Shown: positions 34,741 to 48,776 of the stretch, piece after piece | Numbering within the stretch: position 1 is the stretch's first letter | Layout: every line of letters begins with the position of its first letter | NCBI RefSeq assembly: GCF_020379485.1 | Contig: NC_063437.1 | Span: forward strand, 6,086,806-6,150,805 | Length of the DNA: 64,000 nt | From: Brassica napus | Lineage: Eukaryota; Streptophyta; Magnoliopsida; Brassicales; Brassicaceae | Direction: 5' to 3' | Position numbers and translations under genes: made by a program | Notes under the pieces: model-generated | Databases searched by the model: none | Told to the model about the DNA's origin: nothing | The model's input: the letters and a program-made list of their open reading frames with translations, nothing else

Positions 34741-37110
34741 AGATATAAGTCTGGTTCTAAAGTCAATATTACATATTTCGAGTCTACTTCAGAAACTTTG
34801 CAGGTCTATACACTGTGGAGCATTTTGGAGACTTTGGGGATGGTTGGATCATGAGGAGAACATGCTTTGATGATGTTTCAAGAAATTTCACACGTGTCTA
34901 GAAGTTTTCCTTATTTGCAAACAAGCTCCTAGACGTGATTTGCCATATATTAGGTTTTCTTATGGCATCGTTTTGGCTATGCTTAATTTATTTTTTAGAG
35001 AGATTTGGAGAGAAAGATCAATACTCATTCAGAGATTGATTTGGAAGTCTAGTATTTATATCTTTACCTACAATTTATTCGGACTTTTATTATGTTTTCT
35101 TTAATCATGTCTGAATAATCACCCTATTGAATTTAGGAATTCCTAAGGTTTCGGATGAATTGTTAATGCTGATGGTTATCCATTGATTTCTTCATCAATT
35201 ATTAATGCTGAATTCTAGAGTAATTAACTAGAACTCTAATCATAAGATAAGAAATTAGATTCGACATTGATTACCTGAAACTATCTTTGAACTAATTAAA
35301 TATTCACAAAGAGATTTGGTTTAGGAATTTAGTGAACTTATCATATTGTTCTTAATGCTTGGTTATGATTTCACAAACAGATTTGGAATTCTAGGATCTA
35401 GACATAGATTAGTCTCTCAGCAAAAGCTGATTGATTGATAATTGTGATATGAGTTGGAGAACAGTTTTTCATTAACCCTTAGCACTCTGTTACTTGCAAT
35501 TCTGTCTTGCTTGTTTGAATTCCCTGGATCTAATCTTATGCTTTACAAACTGATTTACTACTTTCTTTACTATTTTTAGTATTATTCTAGCTTAATCTGA
35601 ACTGATAGTCTATTCTATGAAACCTTGAATCTCTGTCGACTGGATTTCTAATTACTACACAAAGTACAACACTGCACCTCTGATAATGCAGAGTAGCTCA
35701 AGGGTAAATTTAAGCCTATTAATATATTATGTTTTTTACTCATTTTTAACCATGATATAAGTCCAGTTTAGAGTCTACTATATTATGTTTGGAGTCGTTT
35801 TAGAGTCTTTAAAGATAACAATTTAGAAATATTTGGAGATTCTGGAGAGAATCGGAGCTTGAAGAGAATTTATGCTGAAGTGAGCAAGTCAGAGTCTAGC
35901 ATAGAGGCTTGTGTCGATCGGCAACACTGGTGGCGATCGACACCCATGTGGATCAAGCAAACCAACATGATTTATCAAGTTTTAAGGAATTGAAAAGGCT
36001 CAGAACTTTCTAGTATTTACGAAGAAGCCCAAAACGTGTTTTATCTATAAATTAACTATTTTAAACCACTGTTTAGGCTATATTTTACTTAATCTTATTT
36101 TAGATTTGGAGAGAAGATCAGAACTTCTTGAGAGATCGATTGGAACTCTTGTTTTGATTTCTTTGATATTTATTCAGAGTATGATTTGCATTCCTACTAT
36201 TATGTATGAGTAATCTACTTGTTAGATTTATGAGTTTCTAGTGTTTAGGATGAATTTCTAATTGATAGAATCGCTAAGGTTTTCTATACATCTTGATTGT
36301 TTTTAATTATATATTTGGATTGACAACTTGAATTCTAGAGCACAGGATAATTGGTAGACACTGTAGTTTTATTTGTTACATGAATTAATCTTGATGAGCT
36401 AAATACCTATTCGCAACGCGATTTAGTTTAGAGATTTATTGAACATAATCGAACTTACATTTAACACTTATCTTAATCAATTGAATTTGCAAAGAGATTT
36501 GAAATTTTAGGATCTAGACATAGATAGTCTCTGTAGTGACAACTGGTTGATTTATTCTTGTTTAAGTTTTAGAATCATTCATAATAAACCCATGGCATCT
36601 GTCGATTGCAGTTCTAAACTGTCTGTTTGATTTCCATGGATCTAACACTTTCTCCTATATAGTTTACAACTCGATTTACTTAGACCATGATTAACCCCGA
36701 TCTCTTAACTATAGTTCTTAGCTTCGGTTAAGAAAAGGTTCTTAGCTTTTCTTAGATTTTAACTAAGAAAATCTAAGAACAGTTTCTCAAATAAGAGATA
36801 TAAGAACCGTCTCTTAGCCGAAAAGTGTATAAAAAAGAAAAAAAATGTCAAATCATGAGTTAAGAACCCGGACTAAGAGACCGGGGTTAATCATGCCCTT
36901 ACTATCTATTTTTTTGCTTTCTTATTTACTGTTTAGTTTAGTCTGAAACTAATAGTCTATTGTGTGAAACATAGAATCCTTGTAGATTTAATTCCTAAAT
37001 AGTGCGATGCACCTCTTATAATTGTAGAAAAGTTCTACGAGTAAAATTGAGCTTATCAAATTTTGGTGACATTGCCGAGGATTCTTATCAACTAGGTGTA
37101 TGATTTTAGG
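34741..37110 (+). mobile_element. Athila/Gypsy-like leader DNA, two diverged tandem copies
   Basis: Two related blocks (about 34741-35730 and 35748-37090) share ordered landmarks: GGATCTAGACATAGAT (35394 and 36511), CTGGATCTAA/ATGGATCTAA and a CTGCACCTCT/ATGCACCTCTTATAAT region. The second ends ATCAAATTTTGGTGACATTG then CCGAGGATTC, which resembles the sequence (GGCGCCGTTGCCGGGGA) preceding gag in Athila-type Gypsy elements. TGTCGATCGGCA near 35912 is also a Brassica Gypsy-type phrase. No gag or pol follows. Confidence 0.5.
36683..36898. mobile_element. PIF/Harbinger (Tourist-like) MITE
   Basis: Inverted ends GACCATGATTAACCCCG and CGGGGTTAATCATGCCC are flanked by TTA at 36680-36682 and 36899-36901. 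216 bp, inserted in the second Athila-like block; the first block lacks it. The interior is partly self-complementary (TTCTTAGCTT.. and CTAAGAA..). Confidence 0.85.
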
Positions 37111-37269
37111 TTTTCCTTTTCTATTTACTTACAGCAGTTTCTTGAATATTTTAGGTGTACGCGTTGCAGTACAAAAGCAACATGATTAACCACTGATTTT
37201 TCTAGATACGAATCTATAGCCGTGGACTTCTTTTTCAACCGGTAATTGTGTATATTTTTCACCTAGCCA

Positions 37270-37529
37270 CTATTTTGGCTCTGTAGCCATGATTTTGATG
37301 TGGCTATGCCGTGATTATAGAGAATACTTCTAGTGGTGTAAATGAGAGCAGCGATGGCCGCCATCAGAAATGACTATAAATGTTAGAAAATGAAGAGGAC
37401 TATTTTGGCTCTATAGCCATGATTTTGATGTGGCTATGCCGTGATTATAGAGAATACTACTAGTGGTGTAGATGAGACCGGCGATGGCCGCTGTCAGAAA
37501 TGACTATAAATGTTAGAAAATGAAGAGGT
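37270..37529 (+). repeat. 130-bp tandem duplication
   Basis: Two direct units (37270-37399 and 37400-37529) start CTATTTTGGCTCT and end AAAATGAAGAGG, with only a handful of substitutions. Confidence 0.9.
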
Positions 37530-37555
37530 CATTTGATCGCTCTTTTGGAAGATAG

Positions 37556-37621
37556 AGAAAATGACTTTTTATCACGTTGTCTGGCCTGAGAAAATGACTT
37601 TTTATCACGTTGTCTGGCCTC
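37556..37621 (+). repeat. 33-bp tandem duplication
   Basis: ATGACTTTTTATCACGTTGT recurs at 37561 and 37594, period 33, identical units. Confidence 0.9.
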
Positions 37622-38202
37622 TCTTTTCTTTTTTTTTTCTCTAATGGCAAATTATAATTCTTATAAATCAGTTCTAAAGACTAATTTCTTGACCATTCCA
37701 GCCCGGTTCTTTTCACGGCTCATTTTAGCGCGTATTGGCAATTTTTAACAGTTGATATATGTAGAACAAATATTTACCCCATCAACTACTAATGTAAATT
37801 CATCCACCATTGTTACTCCCTTGTCCAATGGGAACATTCAAGTGTCTCCTCTCTAGAAAGGTTTTGTACTGGACTTAGGGATTGTATACATTTGGGTTCA
37901 TGTAAGACAAATAATTAGTATATCGAAAATTATAGAGGTAGTATATATTTTATCTAAACTATCCTCGCGACATCTAAACTTGAAGAAGTCAAGAAGTTGC
38001 ATGATTTCTGTAAAAAAGAAAAACAACTAAAAATAAAAATAAAAACCAAAAAATAAATCTAGACTAACCAAATTATAATTCGTACAAAAACACAACTAAA
38101 AACTAAACAATAAACAAGATTAACAGCTCTCGAAGTATGCAATAAGTGCTCATTTGAATTCAATACATAGCAGTTGATTCAAGCTTGAAGGTTAAGACCA
38201 AA
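37622..38202. other. 3' flank of the CRK gene
   Basis: AT-rich, no coding sequence. It contains the CRK 3' UTR on the minus strand; no clear poly(A) signal was assigned. Confidence 0.45.
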
Positions 38203-40943
<2,741 letters not shown>

Positions 40944-40986
40944 CGTTCGACTTCTACTATTTGGGTTTCTCACATCATGGAGCTCC

Positions 40987-40996
40987 ATTTATATGG
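40987..40996 (-). promoter_or_regulatory. Possible TATA box of the CRK gene
   Basis: The minus strand reads CCATATAAAT about 45 bases before the ATG. The short distance would give a very short 5' UTR, so this is tentative. Confidence 0.35.
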
Positions 40997-41111
40997 ATTT
41001 ATTTTGATTCTAGATAACAAACTTGTTTTTATCCCAACTTTTTGTTTCTTTTTTTTTTTGCTTTTATTGTTGGGACAATTTCGAGGCAACTCTTCTGATG
41101 CTCCTAAAAGC

Positions 41112-41394
41112 AAGAGCATCAGTGAACCCCCCTTTGGGGTTCATCTTCTTAATTTTTTATTATTAAATTTTTTATTTTTTCCATTTTGATTTTTTTTTTT
41201 TTTTTTAAAAGAAAAATTGACCAATCGCGGGCCGCCACGTGTCGTTGGGCCCGTGCTACAGTGATGAACTTTAGGAGAGAGGGTATCATGCAGAAGAGGT
41301 GAGAAGGGGCGAGTTCATCACTTTTGCTTTTTTTAATATTTTTTTTCTCGTAAAACGTGTGAACCTCCCTCCTAAACCTCTAATACGCTTGCTC
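41112..41394. mobile_element. MITE-like element in the CRK promoter region
   Basis: The left end GAGCATCAGTGAACCCC and the inverted right end (GAGCAAGCGTATTAGAGG on the minus strand) resemble the GAGCATC-type MITEs of Brassicaceae. Flanks CAA and TAA would be an imperfect 3-bp duplication. It lies about 170 bp upstream of the CRK start. Confidence 0.45.
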
Positions 41395-41929
41395 TAAGTC
41401 TCATAACTCAATCTCCCAAGGATCTAGTTTATTGTTTTTTAATAAATTAATTTATTTTTAGTGTCAAAATTAAAACATTTACTGTTTTGCCTCTTTTATT
41501 TTATAACATAATCTAATAAAATGAAGCCGCCTATAGTTTTTCTTTTCATTTTCTTCTCTCCTTCTTTTTTGGTTTTTCTGTTTCTTTTCTCTGCAATTTT
41601 CTTGTTCTTTTCTGTGAAAATCACTTCTCTTCCTTCTTCTTTCTTCATAACCTGTCGTCCTCCATGGATACCGAACAAAACCTTCAATTTTCCATAGATA
41701 CCGAGCATAAGATATCAAGAACGGTGACGGCTCAACCTGATTTGATGAGAGATTCTGAGTTTTTTCTTTTCGATTTAGGATTGTAAATTAAGATTCTGGA
41801 TTTTGTATGATTAGGGTTCTTCTTGTTCTCTATAGATCTGGGTTTTTATGATTTTGGGATTTTATTGTTCTTGTTCCCCTTTGCAAAGTATGTTTTGTGT
41901 TCTTTATTTATTTTCTTCAGATCTGGATC
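41395..41929. other. Upstream region, no gene
   Basis: AT-rich and T-rich tracts; open frames here are compositional. It leads into the motif array. Confidence 0.4.
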
Positions 41930-43030
41930 CAGTATAACTCAGTATTACTAACTCAGTCAAATTTGGTATAACTAACTCAGTAGTACTTAGTATTATGCAG
42001 TAGAACTTAGTCGAACTCGGTATAACTAACTTAGAGTAGTACTAGTAATACTTAGTAGTACTCAGTACAATCGGTATAACTCGGTATAACTACACTCGGT
42101 AGTACTTAGTATAACAAATTATAAGCTGGTATAACTCGGTATATACATTCAGTAGTACTCAGTATAACTTAACATCAATACTACCCAGTAGAACGAAATA
42201 TAACTCAGTACAACTAAGTAAAACTATACAGTATAATGTAGTATCCAAAATTTGGAAAATTTTGAAATTTTGAAAATTTCAAAATTTGAATTTCAAAATT
42301 TTTATGATTTAAATTAATAATTTCGAAAATGAAAAGGGCGAAATTGGATATTCATGTTTCATTAAAGCAGTGAGGGTATATGAGATTTGAGAGCCCCATA
42401 GGAGATTGTCTCTAGAGATATGGGGGCATGAGAGAAGTTGGCTTGACAATTTCTCAAATGACGCTCCAAAGGATGATTTTTTTCTAATATGGATCCAAAC
42501 CTTCCTTTTTATTTTCAATTTAAATAAAAAATAAAGCAAAATAACAAAAAACTCCTAAAAATTTAAACATATTTACTAACTCATGACATTACTATCCTAC
42601 CCAAAATTCAACCCAGATTTTGACTCTAAACGTTACTCATTTATAACGATAACTCCCCAAATCAAAATATAATCTCCATTTCCATCCAATTTTCGTGTTC
42701 TTGTTTTTATCCCAACTTTTTAGTTTGATTTTTTTTTATCTGTAATTGATCAATCCATCATCATCCCCAATCTATTTTGTAACATCTGAAATGGAATTTC
42801 ATATTCACTGTACGAAATTCACAACAACGAAGAACACATAGTATTACTAATACAACTTATACAATTAAAACGAATGCAACTAGTATGAACAAAATATGTA
42901 TAACTAGTACAACTAGAACATATATATATAGTATAACTGGTACAAATAAAACAAATATAATAAAATTAGTATAACTAACATGTGTATAACTAGTACAACT
43001 GGTATAACTATAACATGTATAACTATACAA
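41930..43030 (+). repeat. Degenerate array of AGTATAACT / AGTATTAC motifs (VANDAL-like)
   Basis: From about 41930 to 42240 the sequence is dominated by ten-base units such as ACTCAGTATAACT, AGTAGTACT, CAGTATTAC (near 41941) and TAGTATTAT (near 41990). A second block at about 42838-43030 has TAGTATTAC and ACTAGTATAACT units. Perfect YAGTATTAY is the motif recalled for VANC21 binding in Arabidopsis VANDAL21 elements. A GRF finger exon and a MULE C-terminal exon nearby support a VANDAL/MULE origin. The array itself is seen directly; the link to VANC proteins is inference. Confidence 0.6.
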
Positions 43031-44276
43031 CTTTACAACCTTTGTCCTGATAACTTATAAACAGAGCTTTTATTATGCTAAATCACTGTTTAGTTAATGG
43101 GCATTTGAGATTATGTGATGTGATAATGATTTTTTCTACTAGTTCTACTACTTTTTTTTTAAATATCTTCATTTTTTTTGCTCCCAAAGCAGAAAAAAGC
43201 AATTGCGACCTTGAGCGGTGAAAATGTTGCAATAAGAGAGGATTCATGGTTAGTCAATGTTTTGAAGTGCTTACGCTTTGCTCAACTGGATTGTTGTTTT
43301 GTATTTCATAGCTAAAAAAGCATAGGTGGAGACAAAAAAACACAATTAGAAACACCCAATTAATAACAAATTAACAACCGCCGCAAGAATAAAATCATAT
43401 TCTTGAAAACTTTAAACAAAATTGATGATTTTTTATCCACATAGACCAATTTGAATATTTGTTTGCTTATTTTAGACATGTAAAAAAAATTGCGTCAGTT
43501 GTATTACTTCTATATATTTACCTACCAGATATCATATATTATGGAGTCAATAATTTTGTTAAAATCCTCCGGTTTTACGTTTTTCAAAATAGTGTGGATA
43601 ACCAAATACACAACCAATAAAAATATAAAGTAGATCATGTAAAGTTATGTGATTGTGTAATAATCTTTTAAAAATAGTCAAAAAGTCAAAACAATTAGGA
43701 GAGAACTTTCTGACAACTTATCAGTTTTAGTTATTTGATTGTTATTTCATATGAAATACCCATTTAGTTTTGTAAATTTTTAAAAAAGATAAAGTTGTAC
43801 TAGTTATACTAGTACTAAAGTTTGCAATATAATGGAAAGGCTATTTAACCACATTATTTCACAATTAAATTAGATAGTAGATTCGGTTTTACCAATTTTG
43901 TCGTAGCTATACATATCCACTATTTAATCATGTTGGCCATTGGTGTTAGTGGCCAAAATAAATTCATCTATGTTTTCCTAGACATTCACTCTGCGTCCAC
44001 ATCCACAAATTCAATCCTTGTTGAAGTCCTCACAGCGTATTCCACGCAATATGTCCTTCACAACAACAATCAGATTTACCAATCATACGGCAAAAAGAAA
44101 ATCTATTCCTGCACATTATGCACGGGCCTAAGGTCAGACCCCATTGCTTTCTATGTTTTTTTTTAATTTCCAAACCTCTTCTTCAAATAATTTTGCCCAA
44201 TTTGATTTGGGATTTACAAATTAGGGTTTACCCAACGTCTTAGCTAAGGTTAACGCCGTCCCTCATCAATATTCCA
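43031..44276. other. AT-rich DNA between MULE-type fragments
   Basis: An open stretch at 43930-44166 has no recognisable domain. No splice-bordered host gene was seen. Confidence 0.35.
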
Positions 44277-44432
44277 ATGGGTTCCTCTAGCTCGTCATCC
44301 ACGGCCTATATCCGGAGAAAAACAGTTAGTATACCATCTCATTGTTGGTGTGGGGCTAATCTCACCACATCCGCATCTCTAACCAAAGAAAATCAGAGCC
44401 ATCGCTTCTACTTGTGTGAATTAGGCATCCAG
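44277..44432 (+). pseudogene. GRF-type zinc finger, first exon only
   Basis: From the ATG at 44277 it reads MGSSSSSSTAYIRRK, then PSHCWCGANLTTSASLTKEN and HRFYLCELG, ending CAG|GTTTGA at 44432 (52 codons). This is the zf-GRF signature (CWCG...FYxCE) of small plant proteins that are abundant in Brassicaceae transposon-rich DNA. The following exons (usually a coiled coil) were not found, so the gene is incomplete. Confidence 0.65.
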
Positions 44433-44796
44433 GTTTGATAAGACTCTAAATCTCTTCTATGATCAAAAGGTATTTTGTTTGTTTGCCAATAATCTGGACC
44501 CAGACCCACTGCCTCTAAAGCACAGCTTAAAACCATGCATCCCACATCCATATTTCTGCACAACTACATTTTTTTGCTGAACAGATACCAATATATGACC
44601 CGATGATTACATAATGGGAACACAAACATTAGTTTTCGAGACAACTTTAACATCCATACTTCAAATCCGAAATGTCATCAACACCAATACAAATTGGATA
44701 ACAAAATACAGGACACACAACCCCATGAACATTCACCTAAACCATTACAATCTCAAAAAACCAAAAAAAACCGACTTCTTTAACTCAAAGAACCCT

Positions 44797-44883
44797 TTAT
44801 ATTGGGTTGGAGCAATGCGTGCGATTAGGTCCTTCTCCCCTACATCTGCCACATTTCTTAGGAACCAGTTTCTTCTTTGGTGC
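44797..44883 (-). pseudogene. MULE transposase C-terminal exon with a damaged zinc knuckle
   Basis: After an acceptor (TTTGTTGCAG) the minus strand encodes APKKKLVPKKCGRCRGEG then PNRTHCSNPI and a stop. Plant MuDR-type transposases end with such a basic stretch and a CX2CX4HX4C knuckle (CGRCGxxGHNxxxC). Here the histidine position is Pro. No upstream transposase exons were identified; 44430-44800 is otherwise non-coding. Confidence 0.6.
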
Positions 44884-45503
44884 CTGCAACAAACAAATAA
44901 ATTCAAACCAACTTTAATAACTCCTCCAAAGAAACTAAGTCAAAACCAAAAAGCAAAGTAAGTTTGGTTCCCACTAAATGGACATAATTAAATTAATATA
45001 CTTCCAGGTCTCATTTCGCAAGACATATGGCATTTTGGTCCGGAAATCACCTTGGGAAGCCATAATGTATCTTTCCAGCAGGATGTGTCTTATGATGTTA
45101 AAAACGTTTATATCATTGTTTTAAAAAAATTACTATTCACAAGGAATAATTTTTCTTTTTTATTTTTTCTCATTCTTTTTTTTTTAGAGAAATATAGAAC
45201 AAAATTATTCTTTGTTAAATTTAAAAAAGAACATGCATTTTTCATTCATACTATTTTATTCATATATGTTTATTTTCTATTCGTTATTTTTATTTCCAAA
45301 ACGGTTGCCAGTTGGAGCTTTGTGGAGTGAGAATTTAATCTGAAGTGCTTTGATAGCTTTATTAACAAAAATAAATTGCAACCATATTGCCCAGTTCCTA
45401 TTTTCTATATCTTCTAGAAGTAAGTAGGGAAATACTAAAAAAGTAATAGATATGATTTTTTTTTTAATCAACATAATGGATATGATTCTGAACACATGTT
45501 ACT
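44884..45503. other. Upstream DNA of the DUF26 gene, no gene seen
   Basis: T-rich low-complexity DNA (45120-45300) without a recognisable exon. Confidence 0.4.
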
Positions 45504-45509
45504 TTGACC
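45504..45509 (+). promoter_or_regulatory. W-box (WRKY site) near the DUF26 gene
   Basis: TTGACC, 133 bases before the ATG and about 25 before the TATA box. CRK-family promoters are often WRKY-regulated, but a single hexamer is weak evidence. Confidence 0.35.
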
Positions 45510-45530
45510 TTGATTAGTCGTCGTTTCTCG

Positions 45531-45539
45531 TTATAAATA
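45531..45539 (+). promoter_or_regulatory. TATA box of the DUF26 gene
   Basis: TTATAAATA about 105 bases upstream of the ATG, well placed for a leader of about 75 bases. Confidence 0.6.
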
Positions 45540-45636
45540 GCATTCTTGATTGAATCTACAACAGTAGCGCATAAAGAAAGAAAAACAATTTCTTTCATAT
45601 TAGGAGCTTCCTGACATTGGGAAAATCCTCCCAACT

Positions 45637-46395
45637 ATGTCTTCGTGGGGCACTTTTTTCTTCCTTTCCTTTTTCTCCGTTTTCACTTGCATCAAAGTTT
45701 CTTCTCAAGACCTTACTCTCTTGTATAACTTTTGTCCAAATACGACAACGTATTCAAGGAACAGCACTTACTACACCAATCTCAAAACCCTTTTGGCTTC
45801 CTTTTCTTCACCCAACTCTTCCTACTCCACCGGGTTCCAAAGTGGTAAGGCGGGTCAAGCTCCCGATACCGTCACCGGACTTTTCCTATGCCGCGGAGAT
45901 GTCTCGCAGGAAAGTTGCCGTAACTGCGTGGCCTTTGCCGTCAATGAATCCTTAACGCGGTGTCCGAATCAGAGCGAGGCCGTGCTCTATTACGATGAGT
46001 GTACGCTCAGATACTCTCACCGGAATATTCTCTCGACCCTGAGAACCGATGGTGGATATACCTTGCCTAACGTCAATAATATTCCACGTAATCAGCAAGA
46101 CCGGTTCCGAGATTTGGTTTTGGCCACCCTGAACCAAGCGGCAACCAAAGCAGTGGCTAGTTCCCGAAAATTCGATGCGAGAAAAGTCAATTTTACTGCC
46201 TTGCAGAGTTTGTACGGACTTGTTCAGTGCACTCCTGATTTGACGGGGCAAGACTGTTTGCGTTGTCTGCAAACGTCCATCAATCAGTTACCCACTGAGA
46301 GAACTGGGGCAAGACTTCTTTTGCCTAGCTGTGGTTCAAGATACGAGCTTTACCCGTTTTACAACGAATCTGCTGTTACGACACAAACCAACTAA
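45637..46395 (+). CDS. DUF26-only protein: secreted cysteine-rich repeat protein or truncated CRK
   Basis: A single open frame of 252 aa. Residues 1-24 form a signal peptide. Two DUF26 domains carry C85-x8-C94-x2-C97 and C198-x8-C207-x2-C210, at exactly the same residue numbers as the CRK at 38.2-40.9 kb. The two proteins align without a gap to about residue 246 ([11 protein letters not shown]). They then diverge: this one ends VTTQTN, where the CRK has a Pro-rich linker leading to the membrane and kinase exons. No kinase exon lies between here and the MULE at 46690. It would be secreted to the apoplast. Promoter elements and an intact frame argue for a working CRRSP-type gene; loss of the downstream exons argues for a truncated duplicate. 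Both readings fit. Confidence 0.8.
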   Translation: MSSWGTFFFLSFFSVFTCIKVSSQDLTLLYNFCPNTTTYSRNSTYYTNLKTLLASFSSPNSSYSTGFQSGKAGQAPDTVTGLFLCRGDVSQESCRNCVAFAVNESLTRCPNQSEAVLYYDECTLRYSHRNILSTLRTDGGYTLPNVNNIPRNQQDRFRDLVLATLNQAATKAVASSRKFDARKVNFTALQSLYGLVQCTPDLTGQDCLRCLQTSINQLPTERTGARLLLPSCGSRYELYPFYNESAVTTQTN

Positions 46396-46689
46396 ATACC
46401 ATCCATACATATCATATGCATTTCACTTCCACCTGTCATTTTATTTCAATTTATCAAATAAAGTTGTGGTTCTTATGTTTTTGGACAAACCACACGTTTC
46501 CATTTCCTTTTGTGATTTCAGTTTGTAGGAGTTGGCCTCCAATATAATTTGATCAAGAAATAAATTCAGTTGAATTATCCATATGCAGTCACTATCCGTA
46601 GACATGCCATCTAAATGTTATTCTTCGGCATCTAAAAGTTATTCTTTTTTTTGTTCTTTCACAACTCAAAAAGAACCTTAAAGAAAGTT
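46396..46689 (+). other. 3' flank of the DUF26 gene
   Basis: Probable 3' UTR and spacer up to the MULE target duplication AAGAAAGTT (46681-46689). Confidence 0.5.
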
Positions 46690-47458
46690 GGGAAAATTGT
46701 TTTTTTAGAGCAAAAAAATGATAACTATGTCCCTTTAAACTAATCTCATATACTTTATGTTCCATTAGGCTAATTATTTTTAAAATGACAATAATGCTCT
46801 TAAAATTGTAATTTTTAAATATAATAAATAATGAATTCGTTTTTTTGTTTTTTTTTTAAATCAATTTTTTTCAAAATATGAAAGTGAATATTCTCAAATA
46901 CTTTTGTTTCCATATTTTTAGGAACTGATTTTTTATCCGTAGAATATAACTAATATGTAGAAATCGATTTCCACAGGTTTTTAGAATTATAATAATGTGT
47001 AGATTTTGATTTCGACATTTTTTAGATTTACAGTAAATCTGTAGAAGTCGGTTTCTACGTGTTTTAGATTTATACTAATGTGTAGATTTTGATTTCTAAA
47101 GATTTTAGATCGGTAGGTTAAGCGTGGAATGTGTATTCTAAATATTTTTAGAATACTCTTATTTATGTAGGTCACATATTCTAAACATTGTAGATTCAAT
47201 GAAAAAAGTAGATTTCGTTTTCTACTTCGTAGAATGCCATTTCTACTTCATTTAGAACATAATCCGAAATTTATTATTTAAATATTTTTAGAACTGAAAA
47301 AAATACCACTAAGTTCATATAGGTATTTTATCAATAGTTACCATTTTTCCAAAAAAAATTTGTTTGTAAAAATATTTATTAAATTTATTTTGAAAAATAT
47401 TAAAGGGTATTATAAACAGAATTGGCACAAAATAAGTATTAGTCTAAAAGGATATAGT

Positions 47459-47751
47459 TGTTATAAATCATGAGTGGATTGCTACTAACCAAGACAAGGA
47501 AGAACGGCCCATCAGGCCACGACCAGCCCAAGCCGCGGCCGCATCCGGAGGAGAGAGAGTCGGCCACACTTTGGCCGACTATAGATCTAGGATGTTTTCC
47601 TTTTCTCTTCATGTTTATCTTTAAGGAGTTTTTTTATTTCCTTTGTGTTTAGGATTTGTACTCTTTTCTTTTATCTCTTCTTTGTAACCCCTATACAAGG
47701 GAACACATTATTCAGAAATAAGACACATGAATTCCCCATTCTTTTACAACA
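47459..47751 (+). repeat. 5' LTR of the Copia element
   Basis: 293 bp, TGTTATAAAT...TTTACAACA. It differs from the 3' LTR at roughly 18-22 positions plus small indels by eye (about 93 percent identity), so the insertion is not recent. Confidence 0.93.
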
Positions 47752-48776
47752 CGTTATCAGCACGATAGCCTCTAAAACCCTGAGACCAAAACAGAAACCT
47801 AAAAGCCTAAAACCGGCGACTCCATCTTAAACCCTAAACGTTCTCCGTCCGTTCTAAAACCTAGACGTCCTCAAATTCCCGAACGTCCTCAGCTCCCGAT
47901 CGCGTCCTCAGCTCGCACCCGAGAAGAATGTGTCCGTCCTCAGATCGCGTCCGAGACACCTCGCGCCAGAGACAAGCTCGCGTCCGTCCTCAGCTTGCGT
48001 CCGACCCCGTCCGCGACCCGATAGGAGACAGCAAGCGTCCGTCCGTCTCATCTCAAAGTTTCATCCGTTCTTTGGTGGTCCGGTTCTAAACCTCTACAAA
48101 CAAAGGTATACCGTGATCTGAAAACCTAGATAGAAATAAAACCCTAATCCATTATTATGGAAACTTTGTTCTTGATGAAACCCTATAAACTACATAATTA
48201 AAATCTACAAATCTCATAACTAGTAACATGAATGATTCCACTAGAACATGATTGATTGTTTAAATTGTTTCTGATCTGAAATTGAGAAACCCTAATGATG
48301 GAATCGAAAACCCTAAAACTAAGAAGCTAGAATCCGATTTAAAGTTGTTCTTGTTTGATTGATTTTTGATTGATCTGAGGTTTAGGATTGTTAGATTGAT
48401 TGAAATAATCTGACCTAATATTCAAATCATTAAGGCCTTGAAACCTTAATCTAAGATTGCTAGAGTTTAGATTGAAAACCCTAGTTTTATAAAAGAAGTA
48501 AAACGGATTGATTAAAGTTATTACATGAATCTGAATATGGAATTGCATTCATACTGTTTTAATAATATCAACCAGCATGTAGATCACACAAACTTAAGAT
48601 TGTTTGCATCAGTAGATCTTCATGGCCGTGTGGCCTTATGTTTGATAGCACCATGGTCGATTAGTATTGTTTGATTTCCATAAATGCATAAGACTTGTTG
48701 TGGCCGAGCTTGCTGATTATCATGCGGCCACATGATCACATTGTGAACCTGAAATTTGAATGATAATGTGATTCAG

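Noticed and set aside
34487..34741. 84-aa minus-strand frame rich in Ser
   Set aside because: No domain or splice support; it lies next to Athila-like non-coding DNA.
41479..41718. Two basic frames on the minus strand
   Set aside because: T-rich DNA read backwards gives Lys/Arg/Glu strings. No domain and no splice context.
42309..42539. 76-aa minus-strand frame near the motif array
   Set aside because: It lies between the two array blocks, has no recognisable domain and fits chance openness in AT-rich DNA.
48756..48776. Upstream non-ATG start for the Copia gag
   Set aside because: The frame is open from 48756 but the first ATG is 48777, followed by the conserved gag start.
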